This document shows positions 36,481 to 48,365 of a stretch of 64,000 bases of DNA, piece after piece. Under the pieces are notes generated by a model. It was not told the DNA's origin. It did not search any database and saw only the letters and a program-made list of their open reading frames with translations. How positions within the stretch are numbered: the first letter of the stretch is position 1; the number at the start of each line of letters is the position of its first letter. Source of the stretch: Lunularia cruciata (taxonomy: Eukaryota; Streptophyta; Marchantiopsida; Lunulariales; Lunulariaceae); assembly GCA_948567375.1 (NCBI GenBank), contig OX419762.1, positions 8,686,001-8,750,000 on the forward strand. Direction: 5' to 3'. Made by a program: the position numbers and the translations under genes.

Positions 36481-37903
36481 AAAGATCACCTTTGGCTGGA
36501 ACATAGATCTGGTCTGCATGGAATAAAAGGCCTTCCTTGAAGGAGAAGGTGTTGTACTCCTTGTTGCATGTTGTCTGACGACCGTGTACCATTTGGAAGA
36601 AGGGATCTTGTTGTAGAGCTAATTGAAATTCATTATGGACCTTAGGGTCAATGGACACCGTTGTAATTGCCGCCGTGATGAGAGGAAGATCCTTCAAATC
36701 AGGTCGTTGTGATAGAGCATCGGGGATGACATGGAACCGACCTGGTTTGTACTCAAGTTTGATGTCAAACAATTGGAGTTGCTCTTCCCATCGATGATGC
36801 CGACTCTTCATGTGCTCCAAGTGTAAGGTCTGCAACAATGGCTTGTGATCAGTTTGCATGATCACTTGTTTCCCCAAGAGATAATGCCTCTATACCTTGG
36901 TGGCATATACCATTGCAAGTTGTTCCCGATCTCAAGCAAAGTAATTTCTTTCAGTTGTATTTAGTCGGTGAGACACAAAGGAAATAGGATGTAGTCCATC
37001 TGGAAATTCTTGTTGCAACATAGCTCCAATTGCAAAGTTAGAAGCATCAAAATCAACCACACAAGGTAGTTGAGGATCATATGGTTGAAGAATAGGTCTT
37101 GAAGACACCATATGCTTTAACTTTTGGAATGCTTCTTCATGCTTGGTGGTCCACTGGAAGCTCAAGTTCTTTCCCAAGAGGTCAGTCAATGGTGCAGCCA
37201 CGTGAGCATAATAGTGGATGAACCGTCGATAAAAACTGGCCAATCCATTAAATGCTTGTACTTCTGTAGCATCCTTTGGGGTAGGCCAATCAGTAATGGC
37301 CTTGATCTTCTCTTCTTCCATCTTGATCCCCTCTGATGAGATCTTATGACCCAAGAAGGTAACCTCCTTCTGCCAAAAAGCACACTTTGACTTCTTGCAG
37401 TAAAATTTCCACTGTCGTAGTCATCTTAGGACTTCTCGCACATGATTCACGTGTTCTGCCTCTGTCCTACTATAGATTAGGATATCATCTAAGAACGCCA
37501 CCACGGAATGATCCAATAGGCCCTCCAACACCCGATGCATCTGATCCATGAAGACTGTTGGAGCATTAGTTAGTCCGAAAGGTAAAACTCTCCACTCAAA
37601 ATGTCCATACCTTGTGTGAAAAGTAGTCTTTTGCACGTCCTCTCCTTCAATAGGAATTTGCCAATAGCCGCTACAAAGATCCAGCTTGGAAAAGTAGCGT
37701 GCTCCACTTAGTTGATCAAGCAGGTCATCGATCCAAGGCAAGGGATATGCATTCTTCACGGTTTTCTTATTGAGTCCACGATAATCAATACAGAAATGAA
37801 GTCCTCCATCCTTCTTTGGAACAAATAGTACCGATGCTCCCCAAGGAGAGGTACTATGTTGTATGAAATCCTTCTCCAACAACTCTGTAAGTGTTGTTCG
37901 CAA
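36479..37903 (-). pseudogene. Gypsy reverse transcriptase and RNase H
   Basis: RT (37903-37421) contains [47 protein letters not shown] and the active site [10 protein letters not shown]. After an in-frame TGA it continues LGHKISSEGIKM, then RNase H with DFDASNFAIGAML (37354-36932) and, after two more stops, QTDHKPLLQTLHLEH (36877-36479). All parts share one frame; the stops are of the CGA-to-TGA or TGG-to-TAG kind. Confidence 0.9.
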
Positions 37904-38141
37904 CTCCTCTTACTCCTTTGGTGAGAGCCAATAGATTTGGTCTACTCACTAGAATACTCCCTGGCAATAACTCGATCTTGAAGGGCATACCCCGATTGGA
38001 GGGTAATCCCTTTGGCAGATCATCCGGAAACACATGCAAACTCCTGAGCTATCCGATCAACCATTGCTTGATGAGGCTCTTGGTCCTCCTCAGATTGTTC
38101 TTGTGCAATCGGCTTGATCCACACCGCGAATACAGACTTAT

Positions 38142-38325
38142 CTTCTTCCAAAGCTTGCTCCATGGCCACTTCATTAACAAACTTCCCTTCCAAGGACCCA
38201 TCTCTCTTCCAAGCTTGCTCCATGGTTGCCTTCTTGGCAAACTTCCTATCTTGGGACTCATCTCCCTTCCAGATTCGCTCTATGGCTACCTTCTGGACAA
38301 ACTTCCCATCTTGGGACTAACTATT
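38142..38325 (-). repeat. Three 60-bp repeats between gypsy protease and RT
   Basis: AGCTTGCTCCATGG-type motifs recur at exactly 60-bp spacing (38152, 38212, 38272), encoding 20-residue units of the form GKFV.KVA.EQA. The older copy at 41218-41466 has two units of the same repeat, so the number varies between family members. Confidence 0.8.
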
Positions 38326-38486
38326 CTTAGGCATCTTACTCAGAGGTGCCAGACAACCTAATCGGAAATTTCTACCTTGGTGTTGTACTTGAATTTGTCA
38401 TCGTGCTCCATCAAATTGAACCTTATGACGTTCAAGCCAAGGTAGACCCAGAATGATATCATAGTGTAGAGGTGCCACTACAAACC

Positions 38487-38753
38487 TCATACACTCCCAA
38501 TACTCCTTCCCAATCTGAAGGTAACAAGATGTGAGGTGCAGAATGCAGAACCCTTTCTACCATCCGCCATCATCAATCTACTTCCAAACACTGGCTTGAT
38601 AGGAATACCCAATTCCTTTGCTACTTGCATAGACATGCAATTCTCTGAACTTCCAGAATCAACCAAAATCCTACAACCCCGATTAGATATCATACCTTGC
38701 AAGTGAAGCAAACTTGCATAGGTCAAGCCTTCAATCCCATTGGAACTAATCAA
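38487..38753 (-). pseudogene. Gypsy aspartic protease
   Basis: Contains GCRILVDSGSSENCMS with the D-S-G active-site triad and ELGIPIKPV. It is in a different frame from gag and RT, so the reading frame has been disrupted on both sides. Confidence 0.75.
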
Positions 38754-38863
38754 GCTCCCAATAGGCGGCTCAAAATCTCCTACTGGGATTCTTTGTTTCC
38801 CTGATCATTCTGTTCCACAAACTCCATCTGGGCAACTTGTTGAGGTCTCCCATTCCTAAGTGG

Positions 38864-38905
38864 ACATTCAGCAATGTGATGTCCAACTTGGCGACAATAA
38901 AAGCA
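38864..38905 (-). pseudogene. Gag CCHC zinc knuckle
   Basis: Minus-strand translation CFYCRQVGHHIAEC fits C-x2-C-x4-H-x4-C. It shares the frame of the upstream gag fragment. Confidence 0.8.
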
Positions 38906-38999
38906 ACCTCCATTTTATCGTAATCTTTCTCTATCTGCTATGCCAAGTGGTCTTAGTTGGATAACATCAATCTTCATTGGTACCGGTTCTTCCACTCGT

Positions 39000-39561
39000 G
39001 GTATTGATAGGCTTTGTGTAGGTCGAGGTCAAGACCAAGTTGTCACAACCAAGGAATCAAAACGCTCAGCCAATTGCATGGCTTCTTCTACGTTTTGTGG
39101 CTCCCGCATGGTCATCTCCAATTTGGTTTGTGACTTCAATCCTCGCAAAAATCGATCCAGAACTTCACCTTCTTGGATATCTGGAATTTGCATGATGATA
39201 TTCTGAAATTATGTGATGTAGCTTCTCACTGAGCCAATCTGCCTCCACTCCGCCAATTTATCTCGTGCGGCTCGGGTGGCATCTATAGTCTGAAATTGAC
39301 CAAGTATTGCATCCTTGAATTCTGCCCATGTCAAAATTGGTGTAACAATTTGTCGTTCAGCTCTTTCTACTCGAAATTGCCACCAAAGTTTTGCCACGCC
39401 ATCCAATTGGCTAGGAGCCAAGAGAATTTGTTTCCGCTCGTCTTGAAGATTGGTGGCTTCAAAGTAACATTCGGAGTCAAACACAAAATTCTCCATTGTG
39501 CCTGGAAGATTCTTGCCTTCAAACACCTTGGGTTTTGGAAATTGAATGCGATCTTCTCCAT
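39000..39561 (-). pseudogene. Gypsy gag (capsid) fragment
   Basis: The open part at 39526-39209 reads FEGKNLP, LDGVAKLWWQF, TWAEFKDAILGQF and ends at a TAA followed in frame by FQNIIMQIPDIQ and FLRGLK. This is the retrotransposon gag family pattern. The stop is explained by CAA to TAA. Confidence 0.8.
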
Positions 39562-39941
39562 CTCAAATTGGCGCTCTATTTATCTATTCTCGTCGTTGCT
39601 GGTCTCATTCATCCAACAATCAAGTAAGATGCTTGATTTGTTGTTGCATTGCAAGGATAACATCCGGTATTGCCGCCGTTGCTACTACTCTATTCCACTA
39701 CCCTCAATTTATCTAGTTGATTAACACATAGATACAACACATCCACCGTTCTCCATAAGTTACAACTGGAAGTATCAAGGGTTCCTCTGACACGGTGATC
39801 ATATGTAGAAAATCTTGCCAAAGGCGCGAGGTGATGAATTGTGTAAAATGATGCTTTGGTAAATATGCTTTGGACATGAAAGTTCCAATGGTTTGGCAGA
39901 AGTGGATTTGGTGGTCCATAAATTCCATCCATCCCATTCCT

Positions 39942-39953
39942 ACTCTGATACCA
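39942..39953 (-). other. Primer-binding site, tRNA-iMet type
   Basis: Just inside the 5' LTR the minus strand reads TGGTATCAGAGT, one base different from the usual plant iMet PBS TGGTATCAGAGC. Confidence 0.85.
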
Positions 39954-39954
39954 A

Positions 39955-40376
39955 TGTAAAAGACCAAAACCGAGGAGAGAAATAGGAGAATGGAACTCAC
40001 ATTGGGACACTTGAATGAGGGAAAACTCCGAATGCCTAGCATGAGCTTTGGCTTTGGTATTTATAGATAGCATACAAGACCCTTGAAGCTTCTCAAGAAG
40101 CTTCCTTGAGCCGCTTTCTTGGAGTGCAAGCCAAGTTAACTAGGAAGCTTCTCAAGAAGCTTCCTTCTAGAAGCCATCTACTTGGCGTGCAAGCTAAGCT
40201 AATTAGAAGCTTCTAGAAGCTTCCTTCTAGAAGCTACCTGCTTAGGGCACAAGTTAACTAGTTGGGAAGCTTCCCAAGAAGCTTCTTAGATGCTTCTAGA
40301 ATATTCTAGGCTATTTTGTCTTATTCTCTACTTCGTAAGCCCGACTAACGTCGTCGCTAAACTCCATATTGTTACA
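39955..40376 (-). repeat. 5' LTR of the full-length gypsy element
   Basis: 422 bp, the partner of 34735-35156. A TATTTATAG stretch (about 40058-40066) is a possible promoter element when read on the minus strand. Confidence 0.9.
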
Positions 40377-40381
40377 ATAGT

Positions 40382-42111
40382 ACAATCACATGAGCATAGT
40401 AGTCAATGAACTATCAATAAAACTTGCCAGTCCATTAAATGCTTGTACTTCCATAGCATCCTTTGGAGTAGGCTAATCAATAATAGCCTTGATTTTCTCC
40501 TCTTCCATCTTGATCCACTCTGATGAGATCTTGTGACTTTCCTTCTACCAAAGTGTACACTTTGACTTTTTGCAATAAAACTTCCACTAATGTAATTGTC
40601 TTAGGACTTCTCACACATGATTTGCGTGTTCTACCTCTATCTTGCTATAGATTTAAAATATCATCCAAATCCACCATGTACCAATCCAATTGCCCATCCA
40701 ACACTCGATGCATCTGAACCATGAAGACTGTTGGAGTATTAGTGAGCCCAAAAGGAAAAATTCTCCACTCAAAATGTCCATACCTTGTGCAAAAGGCAGT
40801 CTTTTGCAAATCTTCTCTATCAATGGGAATTTTCTAGTAGCCGCTTCAGAGATCCAACTTGGAAAAGTATCGTGCTCCACTTAATTGATTGAATAAGTCA
40901 TCAATTTGAGGCAAGGGATATGTATGCTTCACTATTTGCTTATTAAGGCCATGATAATCAATACCAAAGCAAAATCCTCCATCATTCTTTGGAACAAATA
41001 GTACCGGTGCTCCCCAAGGAGATGTATTATGTTGTATGAAATTCTTCTTCAAAAAGTCCATCAATGTTGTTCAAAGCTCATCCAACTCCTTTGGTAAGAG
41101 TCATTGGATTGATCTACTCATTGAAGTACTTCTTGGCAATAACTCAAACTTGAAGTGCATACCATGATCAAAGGGTAATCCCTTAGGAAAATTATCCAAA
41201 AACACATCTGAAAACTCCTAGGCTATTTGATCAACCATTGCTTGGTGAGGCTTTTGGTCCTCCTTAGATTCTCCATGCGCAATTGGCTTGATCCACATTG
41301 CAAAAATAAATTTATCTTCCTCCAAAGCTTGCTCTATGACTACTTTACTAACAAACTTCCCATCTTGGGACTTATCTTCCTTCAAAGCTTGCTCTATGGC
41401 TACCTTCCTAACAAACTTCCCATCTTGGGATTGACTATTCTTAGGTGTCTTACTCAAAGGTGCCAAACAACCTAATCCAAAATTTCTATCTTGGTGTTGT
41501 ACTTGAATTTGTTATCTGTTCCAATCAAATTGAACTTTATAACATTCAAGCCAAGGTAAACCTAGAATGATATCATAGTGTAAAGGTGCCACTACAAACC
41601 TCATACACTCCAAATACTCTTTCCCAATCCTAAATGTAACAGGATGTGAGGTACGAGATGAAGAACACTTTCTACCATCCGCCATCATCAATCTACTTCC
41701 AATTATTGGCTTGATCAAAATATTTAATTTTTTTTACTAATTGCATAGATATGCAATTCTTTAAATTTCCAAAATCAACCAAGATCCTACAACCCCAATC
41801 AGATATTATACCTTGCAAGTGAAGTAAACTTGCATAGTCTAGCCTTCAATCCCATTGGAACTAATCAAGTTCCCAATAGGTGACTTGAACTCATCAACTG
41901 GGATTTCTTGTTTCCTTGATTATTCCACTCTACAAACTCCATTTGGGTGATTTGTCAAAGCTACTCATTCTTAAGTGGACATTCAACAATGTGATGTCCA
42001 ATTTGGTATCAATAAAAGTAACCACTATTTTATCATAATCTTTCTAGATCTGCTATGCCAAATGATCTCCATGACATCAATCTCCATTAGTGTCAGCTCC
42101 TCCACTCGTGT
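40382..42111 (-). mobile_element. Right part of the older gypsy copy
   Basis: Minus-strand remains of RT (41064-40653: [24 protein letters not shown]), the 20-residue repeat spacer (41466-41218) and protease (41718-41512: SRLMMADGRK). Similarity to the full-length copy ends near 42111. Its LTRs are missing. It carries more transitions and indels than the nested element, consistent with greater age. Confidence 0.8.
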
Positions 42112-42561
42112 GTAATATGTTACAAAACATAATAAAAAAGAGTAATTTATGGAATTTAAATTAAATCATAAAATAAAAATTTTCAAGATATAGGGTAAAA
42201 TTTGAAAGCATTTGATGATACATAAAATTATAACACACTATTAACAATTTAATATGAATTTTTTTATTGAAAAATATTTTATTATGAAATTTCATTAAAA
42301 ACATTTAACAAGTTTGGAATTCTTTCTTTTAATATCTTTAATATTAATGAAGTAATAAACAACATGACAGAAAAATAAGTTATGAATCTTCTTTCCATAT
42401 CCATACATTCCTTGTCTTTCATGGGTGACATGTCAAATTCCTCTCTACTTACTCACTTTTTAATCATACGTATAATCCCTTGATTTATTTTACAATATTT
42501 AAGTTTTTTTAATTTATTTCTTCTACCCTTTAACTCACCTTTGTGTAAACCAAGATCATTG

Positions 42562-42622
<61 letters not shown>

Positions 42623-43200
42623 ATCCAATACCTTGGCCAAACAAGAGTTTTTGATTCTGCTATTAAATATAGAGAAAATGAAAAGATAGATATAGACCTG
42701 GGCTTTAGGAATGCAAAATCATGATCATCCATAAGAATACATGATTACAATAGATTATTATTTGGTGTGTATTATATAAGATAATCTAGATGGTGAATAG
42801 ATGATGGATGTAGCTTCTAAAGTGGTTTAAGTATATTATTTATATATTGTACTTTGGAAATGCGTTGTGTGTCCAGTGGCTTCTCTTTAGCAGAGATATA
42901 CATAAAGTAATACGGGAAAGTTTGATCCTGAATCCTGCTTTACATTTGTGAATATAAACATATTATGACTGAATTCAAGATCTTGTTTTGTTGTCGCGAC
43001 CATGGTGGAATTCAGTGGTCTTGGTTTCAAATATGTGAATATTGTCTTGTGGCAAATAACTTCCTTTTCATAGACATGGAATATGGTAGAAAGTATAATA
43101 TATTGTGCTTTTGTTTAATTTGTACTCTTTATACATTTTACTCTTGCTGGTTTACTCCAAGCAACTTCTAGTCAAATTCTTTGTTTCACTTGAAAATCTA
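42112..43200. other. AT-rich block S4 with (TA)n
   Basis: Partial, rearranged relative of S1-S3 (for example 42640-42990 against 58850-59170 and 62890-63220). Includes a (TA)n run at 42565-42615. No gene. Confidence 0.55.
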
Positions 43201-45507
43201 ATCCTGCTGTATTGAATTCCAGTCCGGCCCGCAGCTTTGAATCGAATTCTTTATTTCGCTTGGAGTTTCTTCAGGTTTAATTCGAGTCTGACTGCAACTT
43301 TGGGTTGAATTCTTCGTTCAAGTTGAAGATCTAACTAAAACTGAACTCTGTTCAGACATTAGGAGGTTTCACTTTAGCAGTATCAAAGTCATTAAACTTT
43401 GTTTATGGGATAATCTATGGGATGTCCCATAGATTAGGGCATTTTAATTCATTCCCCATCAATATTCTGTAATTTTTTTTAATATTCATGGATTATTTTA
43501 CAAGTAGTGGGTGATGGAGTACTCGAGAAGAAGATTATTGATTTGAATTCCTCATAATAGATGTTTCATTATACGATTATACGATTATTCATTTGGAGAA
43601 AGATCCATTTGAAAAAAGTTTGGCTCGGGTTATCTTTAATGAATTTTTGCTTTGAAAAAGAATATTGGGATAGATCTTTTGTTTTATTTGCAAGTGTGGG
43701 CATTTTGTGGCGCTAGTGCTTTAATTTCTAAATTTTGCATGTTAGTGGGCATGGTGTGTCGCTCAATTTTTCTATCATAGAGTAAATCTAATATTTCAAG
43801 ATTTAAAGTCATGTTAGTGGGTATGGTGGTTTGCTCAGGTATCACCTTGACCGTCTAAATCTAAGTTTTGAAGATTTAAAGTCATGTTAGTGGGTACAGT
43901 GTGTCACGTAGGTTTTGTTGTGACATGTGATAAGCTAAGTCTAATATTTTAAGATTTGTAGGCAAGCTAAGTTGAAATGTTAGTGGGTATTGTGTGTTGT
44001 TCAGATTTTGCTCTGATAGGCTAAGTCAAATATTTAAAATCAAGCTAAATTGAAATGTGACGTGAGAATTGAAATTATTAATATTAACTCTACATGTAGT
44101 CATATTAGCATTCATCAAAGTTACATTATATCACCTACAAGTATTTCAAACGAAAATGTAACACATCAATGTAAAGTTTTATTATCTAAAATTATTTGAA
44201 ATGAGAATGTAACAGAAGTTAGATGTTATCACCTAAAGATATTAGGATGGAAACCTGGAAGTTATTTCTAAGAATATTTGAAACGAGAATGGGATTTGAA
44301 ATGGAAGTATTAATCTTGTTCATGAAAATAACCATATTGCGGGAAACTATTCACCTTGTCCTTGTAGTCACCTTTTAAAGATAGGTTCAGGTATGAAAGT
44401 GTATATCTGAGATGTCGTTCTAAAGAGAGGTGTGAGCACTATATTGAAAGGTCGTTCTTGTGGGGAGTAAGGGGCGTCAGCGCTATATCAAAGGTTGTTG
44501 GTCGTGCGAAGAGTGAAAGTCATCGTTCGAATCGGCTCTTCTCTTTCCTTCTGCCATCTGTAAGATCTTCAAAATTTTCCGAAAGTTTAAGATTTTGAGA
44601 GAGAGAAGACTTCGTAGGAGTCTAACATTCGGGAAAATACTTCAGAGAGTTCACATTCGAGGGAAAAGATTTATTAAGGTCTAACGGTACCCGTAAGGAA
44701 CCTCAACAAAACCCCCATGTAACATGAGTGAAATCGAACATTAAATTTTGATGAATTAACTTGTCAACTTACCAATAGAAGAACTGACTCATAAGAAAAG
44801 TCATATACTTTTATACACAAATAAAAAGTGTTAGCACTACATACGGGAAAAGTTGTGGTCCAGAGCTTTTCTAATCACTAAACTATGCATCACTGTTACT
44901 GCTATGCTACTACGATTAAAATAAGTAAGAGAAGTGCAATTGCAATATTTTTTTATTACAGAAAAATTTCAAGATATTATTATTGATATTGAGAGCTATA
45001 CGAGTAAAAGGTACAGTAATTACAATACCTCTCATTCTAATCTCTCTCTATACCTCTCACTTTTCAATAGCCTTGTTTACTTACTCATAGGGAAAAAACA
45101 ATTGTAGACGTGGGGCAAAAAATGGATTACGTTTACAAGATTCACGTAAATCAAGATTGAAGATTGGATGTTATGGGTAAATATTGAGCTTCTTTTGACG
45201 GGGAAATATATCTTGTATCTAGTGTTTGTGACGTAGTGGAGGAAGTCAAATCAATTGACAAACTTACCAAACTTTGCAGAGAGGGTAGATTCACAACAGG
45301 AGACAATATGTTCTCTTGCTAATCGTTGGATGGAATTGATACATCTTGATATCTTGATAAATTCTATATGGTGCATGAGCGAAAATTACCGTTACATGGA
45401 AAAAAGTCCAGATGCTCCCAATAACGACCCCATGTTAGATAGATCTTTGAATTTTTTCGGATGTAAATCGATAAGAGAAACAAAGGTGGTAGAATCTACA
45501 ATAGGTA
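43201..45507. other. No recognised gene; minisatellite-like repeats
   Basis: Imperfect tandem repeats occupy about 43690-44045: ATGTTAGTGGG recurs at 43739, 43811, 43884 and 43977 with linking phrases such as CTAAGTCTAATATTT and AAGATTTAAAGTC. A second weak repeat (TATTTGAAACGAGAATG and relatives) lies at about 44140-44300. Nothing else is identifiable. Confidence 0.45.
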
Positions 45508-45900
45508 AAAGTGCTACCACATAGAAAACTCGAAGGATGGATGACCTCATCAATCCATACAAAGGTGAAAAGAAATAGTTAAAATGGGATGACCTATCAA
45601 GCCATACAAGGTGAAACAAAATAGTTAGAAGGGGGCTAAGCCCTAATAAAGTAGATATGAAAAATTTACCTTAATGCACCTAAGGTATCCGAGTCATGCA
45701 AGTAGTTCGGTCTACCAATTGTTGGAGCATCCAAAGAAACATCACCTAGTGTGATTGTTCTCTTATGGATTGCACCAACCATTGTCCTCTGGCGAGCAAT
45801 GCATACACTATGTCTATAATATGCAACAAAGTAGGAGAGTGAGAGTGGTGCCCCTAGCGCCTAACACTAGGAGGTGTAAAGCAACAAGAGAAACAAGGGT
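45508..45900 (-). mobile_element. LINE fragment, minus orientation
   Basis: The reverse complement reads LSLSYFVAYYRHSVCIA, IHKRTITLGDVSLDAP and then the family stop and 3' tail. It faces the next LINE fragment (46146-46496), the two forming a large inverted pair with a spacer of about 245 bp. The terminal bases do not give a shared target duplication, so two separate insertions are the simplest reading. Confidence 0.65.
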
Positions 45901-46145
45901 AAAATCTCCACTAGGAGGATAGTGACAATCCGGGCTCATTGAAAGAACTCTCACTTCAAGAGAAGGTGTCCCGTCCATCGCATTGGCATTCAATGAAACT
46001 CAAATCAAAACCTTGAAATCTGAAGGGCATGTTCCTAAATACTCCTGATTTGTTTATGAGACCTGTCATAAAATTTATGGATCAGTCTATCCCTTATAAA
46101 TTCCAAAACTGAAAACCCCTATAACTCATGACACGACCTTAGACA

Positions 46146-46496
46146 CATTTGTCATGGAGTGCGCGACAACTTATCATGTTAGGCACTAGTGGTACTACTC
46201 TCACTCTCATACTTTGTAGCATATTTTAGGCAGCAAGTGTCCATTGCTCTACTGAGTGTAGTGGCTGGTGCAATCCATATGAAAATAATTACACTAGGTG
46301 ATGCTTCTTTGAATACTCCATTTGTTTGTAGACTGTACGACTTGACTTGCATAGCTTCAGATATCTTAGGTGCAATATGGCAGATTTCTCATATAGACTC
46401 TATTGGGGCTTAGTACATTTAACCTTTTTTGTCTTCCCCTGTATGGCTTGATGGGGTTTTCCCATCCGTAATGTTTTTTATGTGCTCGCACTTTTC
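46146..46496 (+). mobile_element. LINE fragment, plus orientation
   Basis: The frame ending at 46413 gives VSIALLSVVAGAIH, ITLGDASLNTP and IWQISHIDSIGA followed by TAG, then the 3' tail with ATGGCTTGATGGGG. The 5' end is truncated. Confidence 0.65.
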
Positions 46497-47130
46497 TATA
46501 ACTCACGTGGATTTAGCTTTTTTAAGCCTAGAACATATCATGAGAAATGTGAGAAGAGGCGGGTTGCTTCGTTATGTGCATGCTAATGGTGCATATGTGT
46601 TTCTTTTATTGTGGTTAATTTTCACTACTTTTTTTTAGGCTGACCATGACCGTCTTGGACTCTCTCGGACTTGAATGAACATATAAAGATTGAAAAACTA
46701 ATACACGTCTGTCACGCCAAAAATATCTTCTTTTCTTAGCATTATCTTTTAATGTCGAGCAATCAAATTTGAAACATTAATATAGTATTATTGGTGGATC
46801 CTCCATAAAATAGCTTTTCAGAAACTTGCATTTGGCACACGAGAATGGGGTGGATGAATTTTATATGAATATGTAGTTCGATCATGAACTATAAAAGAAT
46901 ATCAAATGGAATATCATGTATAAGGTGCGGGAAGATTTATACTGATATACAAATTTTCGCTTATATTACTGTCATAAATAAATGTTTTCAAGTATGATTA
47001 TTTTCATATTCTCAAAATAAATCTATATAATGATAAAAATTATTATTATTATCCATCAAAATGTTCTACATAAATGAGTATCATTTTTGGTCGTTGTCAT
47101 TCTATTCACGCGATTGTGCAAAATCGGTTT
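46497..47130. other. No recognised gene
   Basis: AT-rich sequence between LINE remains and the start of gene B homology. No motif seen. Confidence 0.35.
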
Positions 47131-48365
47131 CAATTATAGGCTTTGAAGAATTTCCCACTCGCCGGACTACCCACCAAAAGAAAATGAGTGATAAGCATTC
47201 AACTGCAAGACTAACTGAACATGTGTGAATTATACATTTACAATAACAAACAACGATTCATTTCAAGAGAATGAAGGAAGCCATACACAATGTTGTACCG
47301 GTAACTCAACATAAGCAGTGTCAGTATTGCTTTTATTCTAGTATAACAAGGCTAATTGACATGACTCTATTGATTCACTATGAAAGCACCGGTATTGTAT
47401 TTTCACTGCACGCGTAAACGGTACGCGGTCGCCGTTTTCCGTATAAATGGTAATCTAAAAGGCACAGAAAGACCCTTCACGAGGTTCGTCCGGAAAACCT
47501 GACAAGATGGTGAGGCACTACAGTACCTGGATCAGTTCGATAGACGGCAAAAGCAAATTCACACGTTGTTGCGGGTGTAGCTGTAGACTCGCGGGGTATT
47601 ATCGCAGCACTGAGAGCGGAAGAAACTCTGGCCTCATGTGGGAAGCGAGGAGGAGCAGACTCGTCTCGATCGCAAGTAGCGTAGTGTATGCAGCTGCTCG
47701 TCCGAGGCAATCGGAGCAAGTAAGAGATCTTAATGGTGTTCTCGTCCCACGAGTTGCTCTGCCTGGGTATCTTGAGCTATCATTTCTGGTTTATTTAGTT
47801 CGGATTTCGAAACTTTGATTTCTGGAGAGGACGTTCAGGAGTCCTCAAGCTAGCTTTTGGATAGTCACTCCGTCCGATTAGGGGTATGGTGGACATTTGT
47901 GGACGTCATCCGGTTGTTTGAGTTGGAAAACGTGCGAATACCAAGTGTCTCCAGGTTTTCTCCAAGGTTTTCGGTGTGAGCTTACTGCGTGATTGTCCAC
48001 AGAACTGAGCCTCATATGCGGAAACATGACGAGCAGAGGAGCTGCTAAGCGGGTAATTCGCTCTGCTGCATTTGTCTGTTACAGAAGTTAAGGCTCTTGG
48101 TCGCAATTAGTCAGGATAAGCTGCTGCAATCAAGTTACGATTTGATTGTACACTTTTTACAGTGTCCATGTTACGATTTTATCTGGATCAGTTGACTGTA
48201 GTGGAATGATCTTTCATTCGATAAGTCCATCTGGTTATGGTTCAGCTCTAGGTCATCAGATGAACATGTTATCGTCGACGTTGCTTGTATTGAAATAGAT
48301 TAATTAATCGGATAGATTAATTTGATCGGATTTGGGATCATCTAACCGTTTTGTACGATGTTCAG
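47131..48365 (+). other. 5' flank and leader of gene B
   Basis: Homology to the other copies starts at about 47131 (ATTATAGGCTTTGAAGAATT) and runs to the acceptor TTCAG at 48361-48365. The decayed LINE scrap shared with gene A is at 47423-47441, followed by TATAAAT at 47442-47448. An open frame starts at ATG 47507 and runs 103 codons; it has no recognised motif and is broken in gene A, so it is treated as leader or uORF. Confidence 0.6.

Larger units (their letters stand above)
34735..40376 (-). mobile_element. Full-length Ty3/gypsy chromovirus, 5642 bp, nested insertion
   Basis: Flanked by 422-bp LTRs starting TGTAAAAG and ending TTACA, with a perfect 5-bp target duplication ATAGT (34730-34734 and 40377-40381). 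Order on the minus strand: 5' LTR, PBS, gag with CCHC knuckle, protease, a 60-bp repeat spacer, RT, RNase H, integrase, chromodomain, PPT, 3' LTR. RT to integrase stays in one frame but is cut by several in-frame stops, so it is no longer autonomous. It sits inside an older relative (33955-34734 plus 40382-42111). Chromodomain integrases in plants direct insertion to chromatin marks. Confidence 0.92.

Noticed and set aside
45508-46496. Single DNA transposon with long terminal inverted repeats
   Set aside because: Each arm ends in the same LINE ORF end and 3' tail found singly elsewhere, and no shared target duplication flanks the pair.
47507-47818. 103-codon plus-strand frame in the leaders of B and C as a coding exon
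   Set aside because: Gene A, whose main ORF is intact, has a stop after 28 codons in this frame, so it is unlikely to be required coding sequence. Kept as possible uORF.
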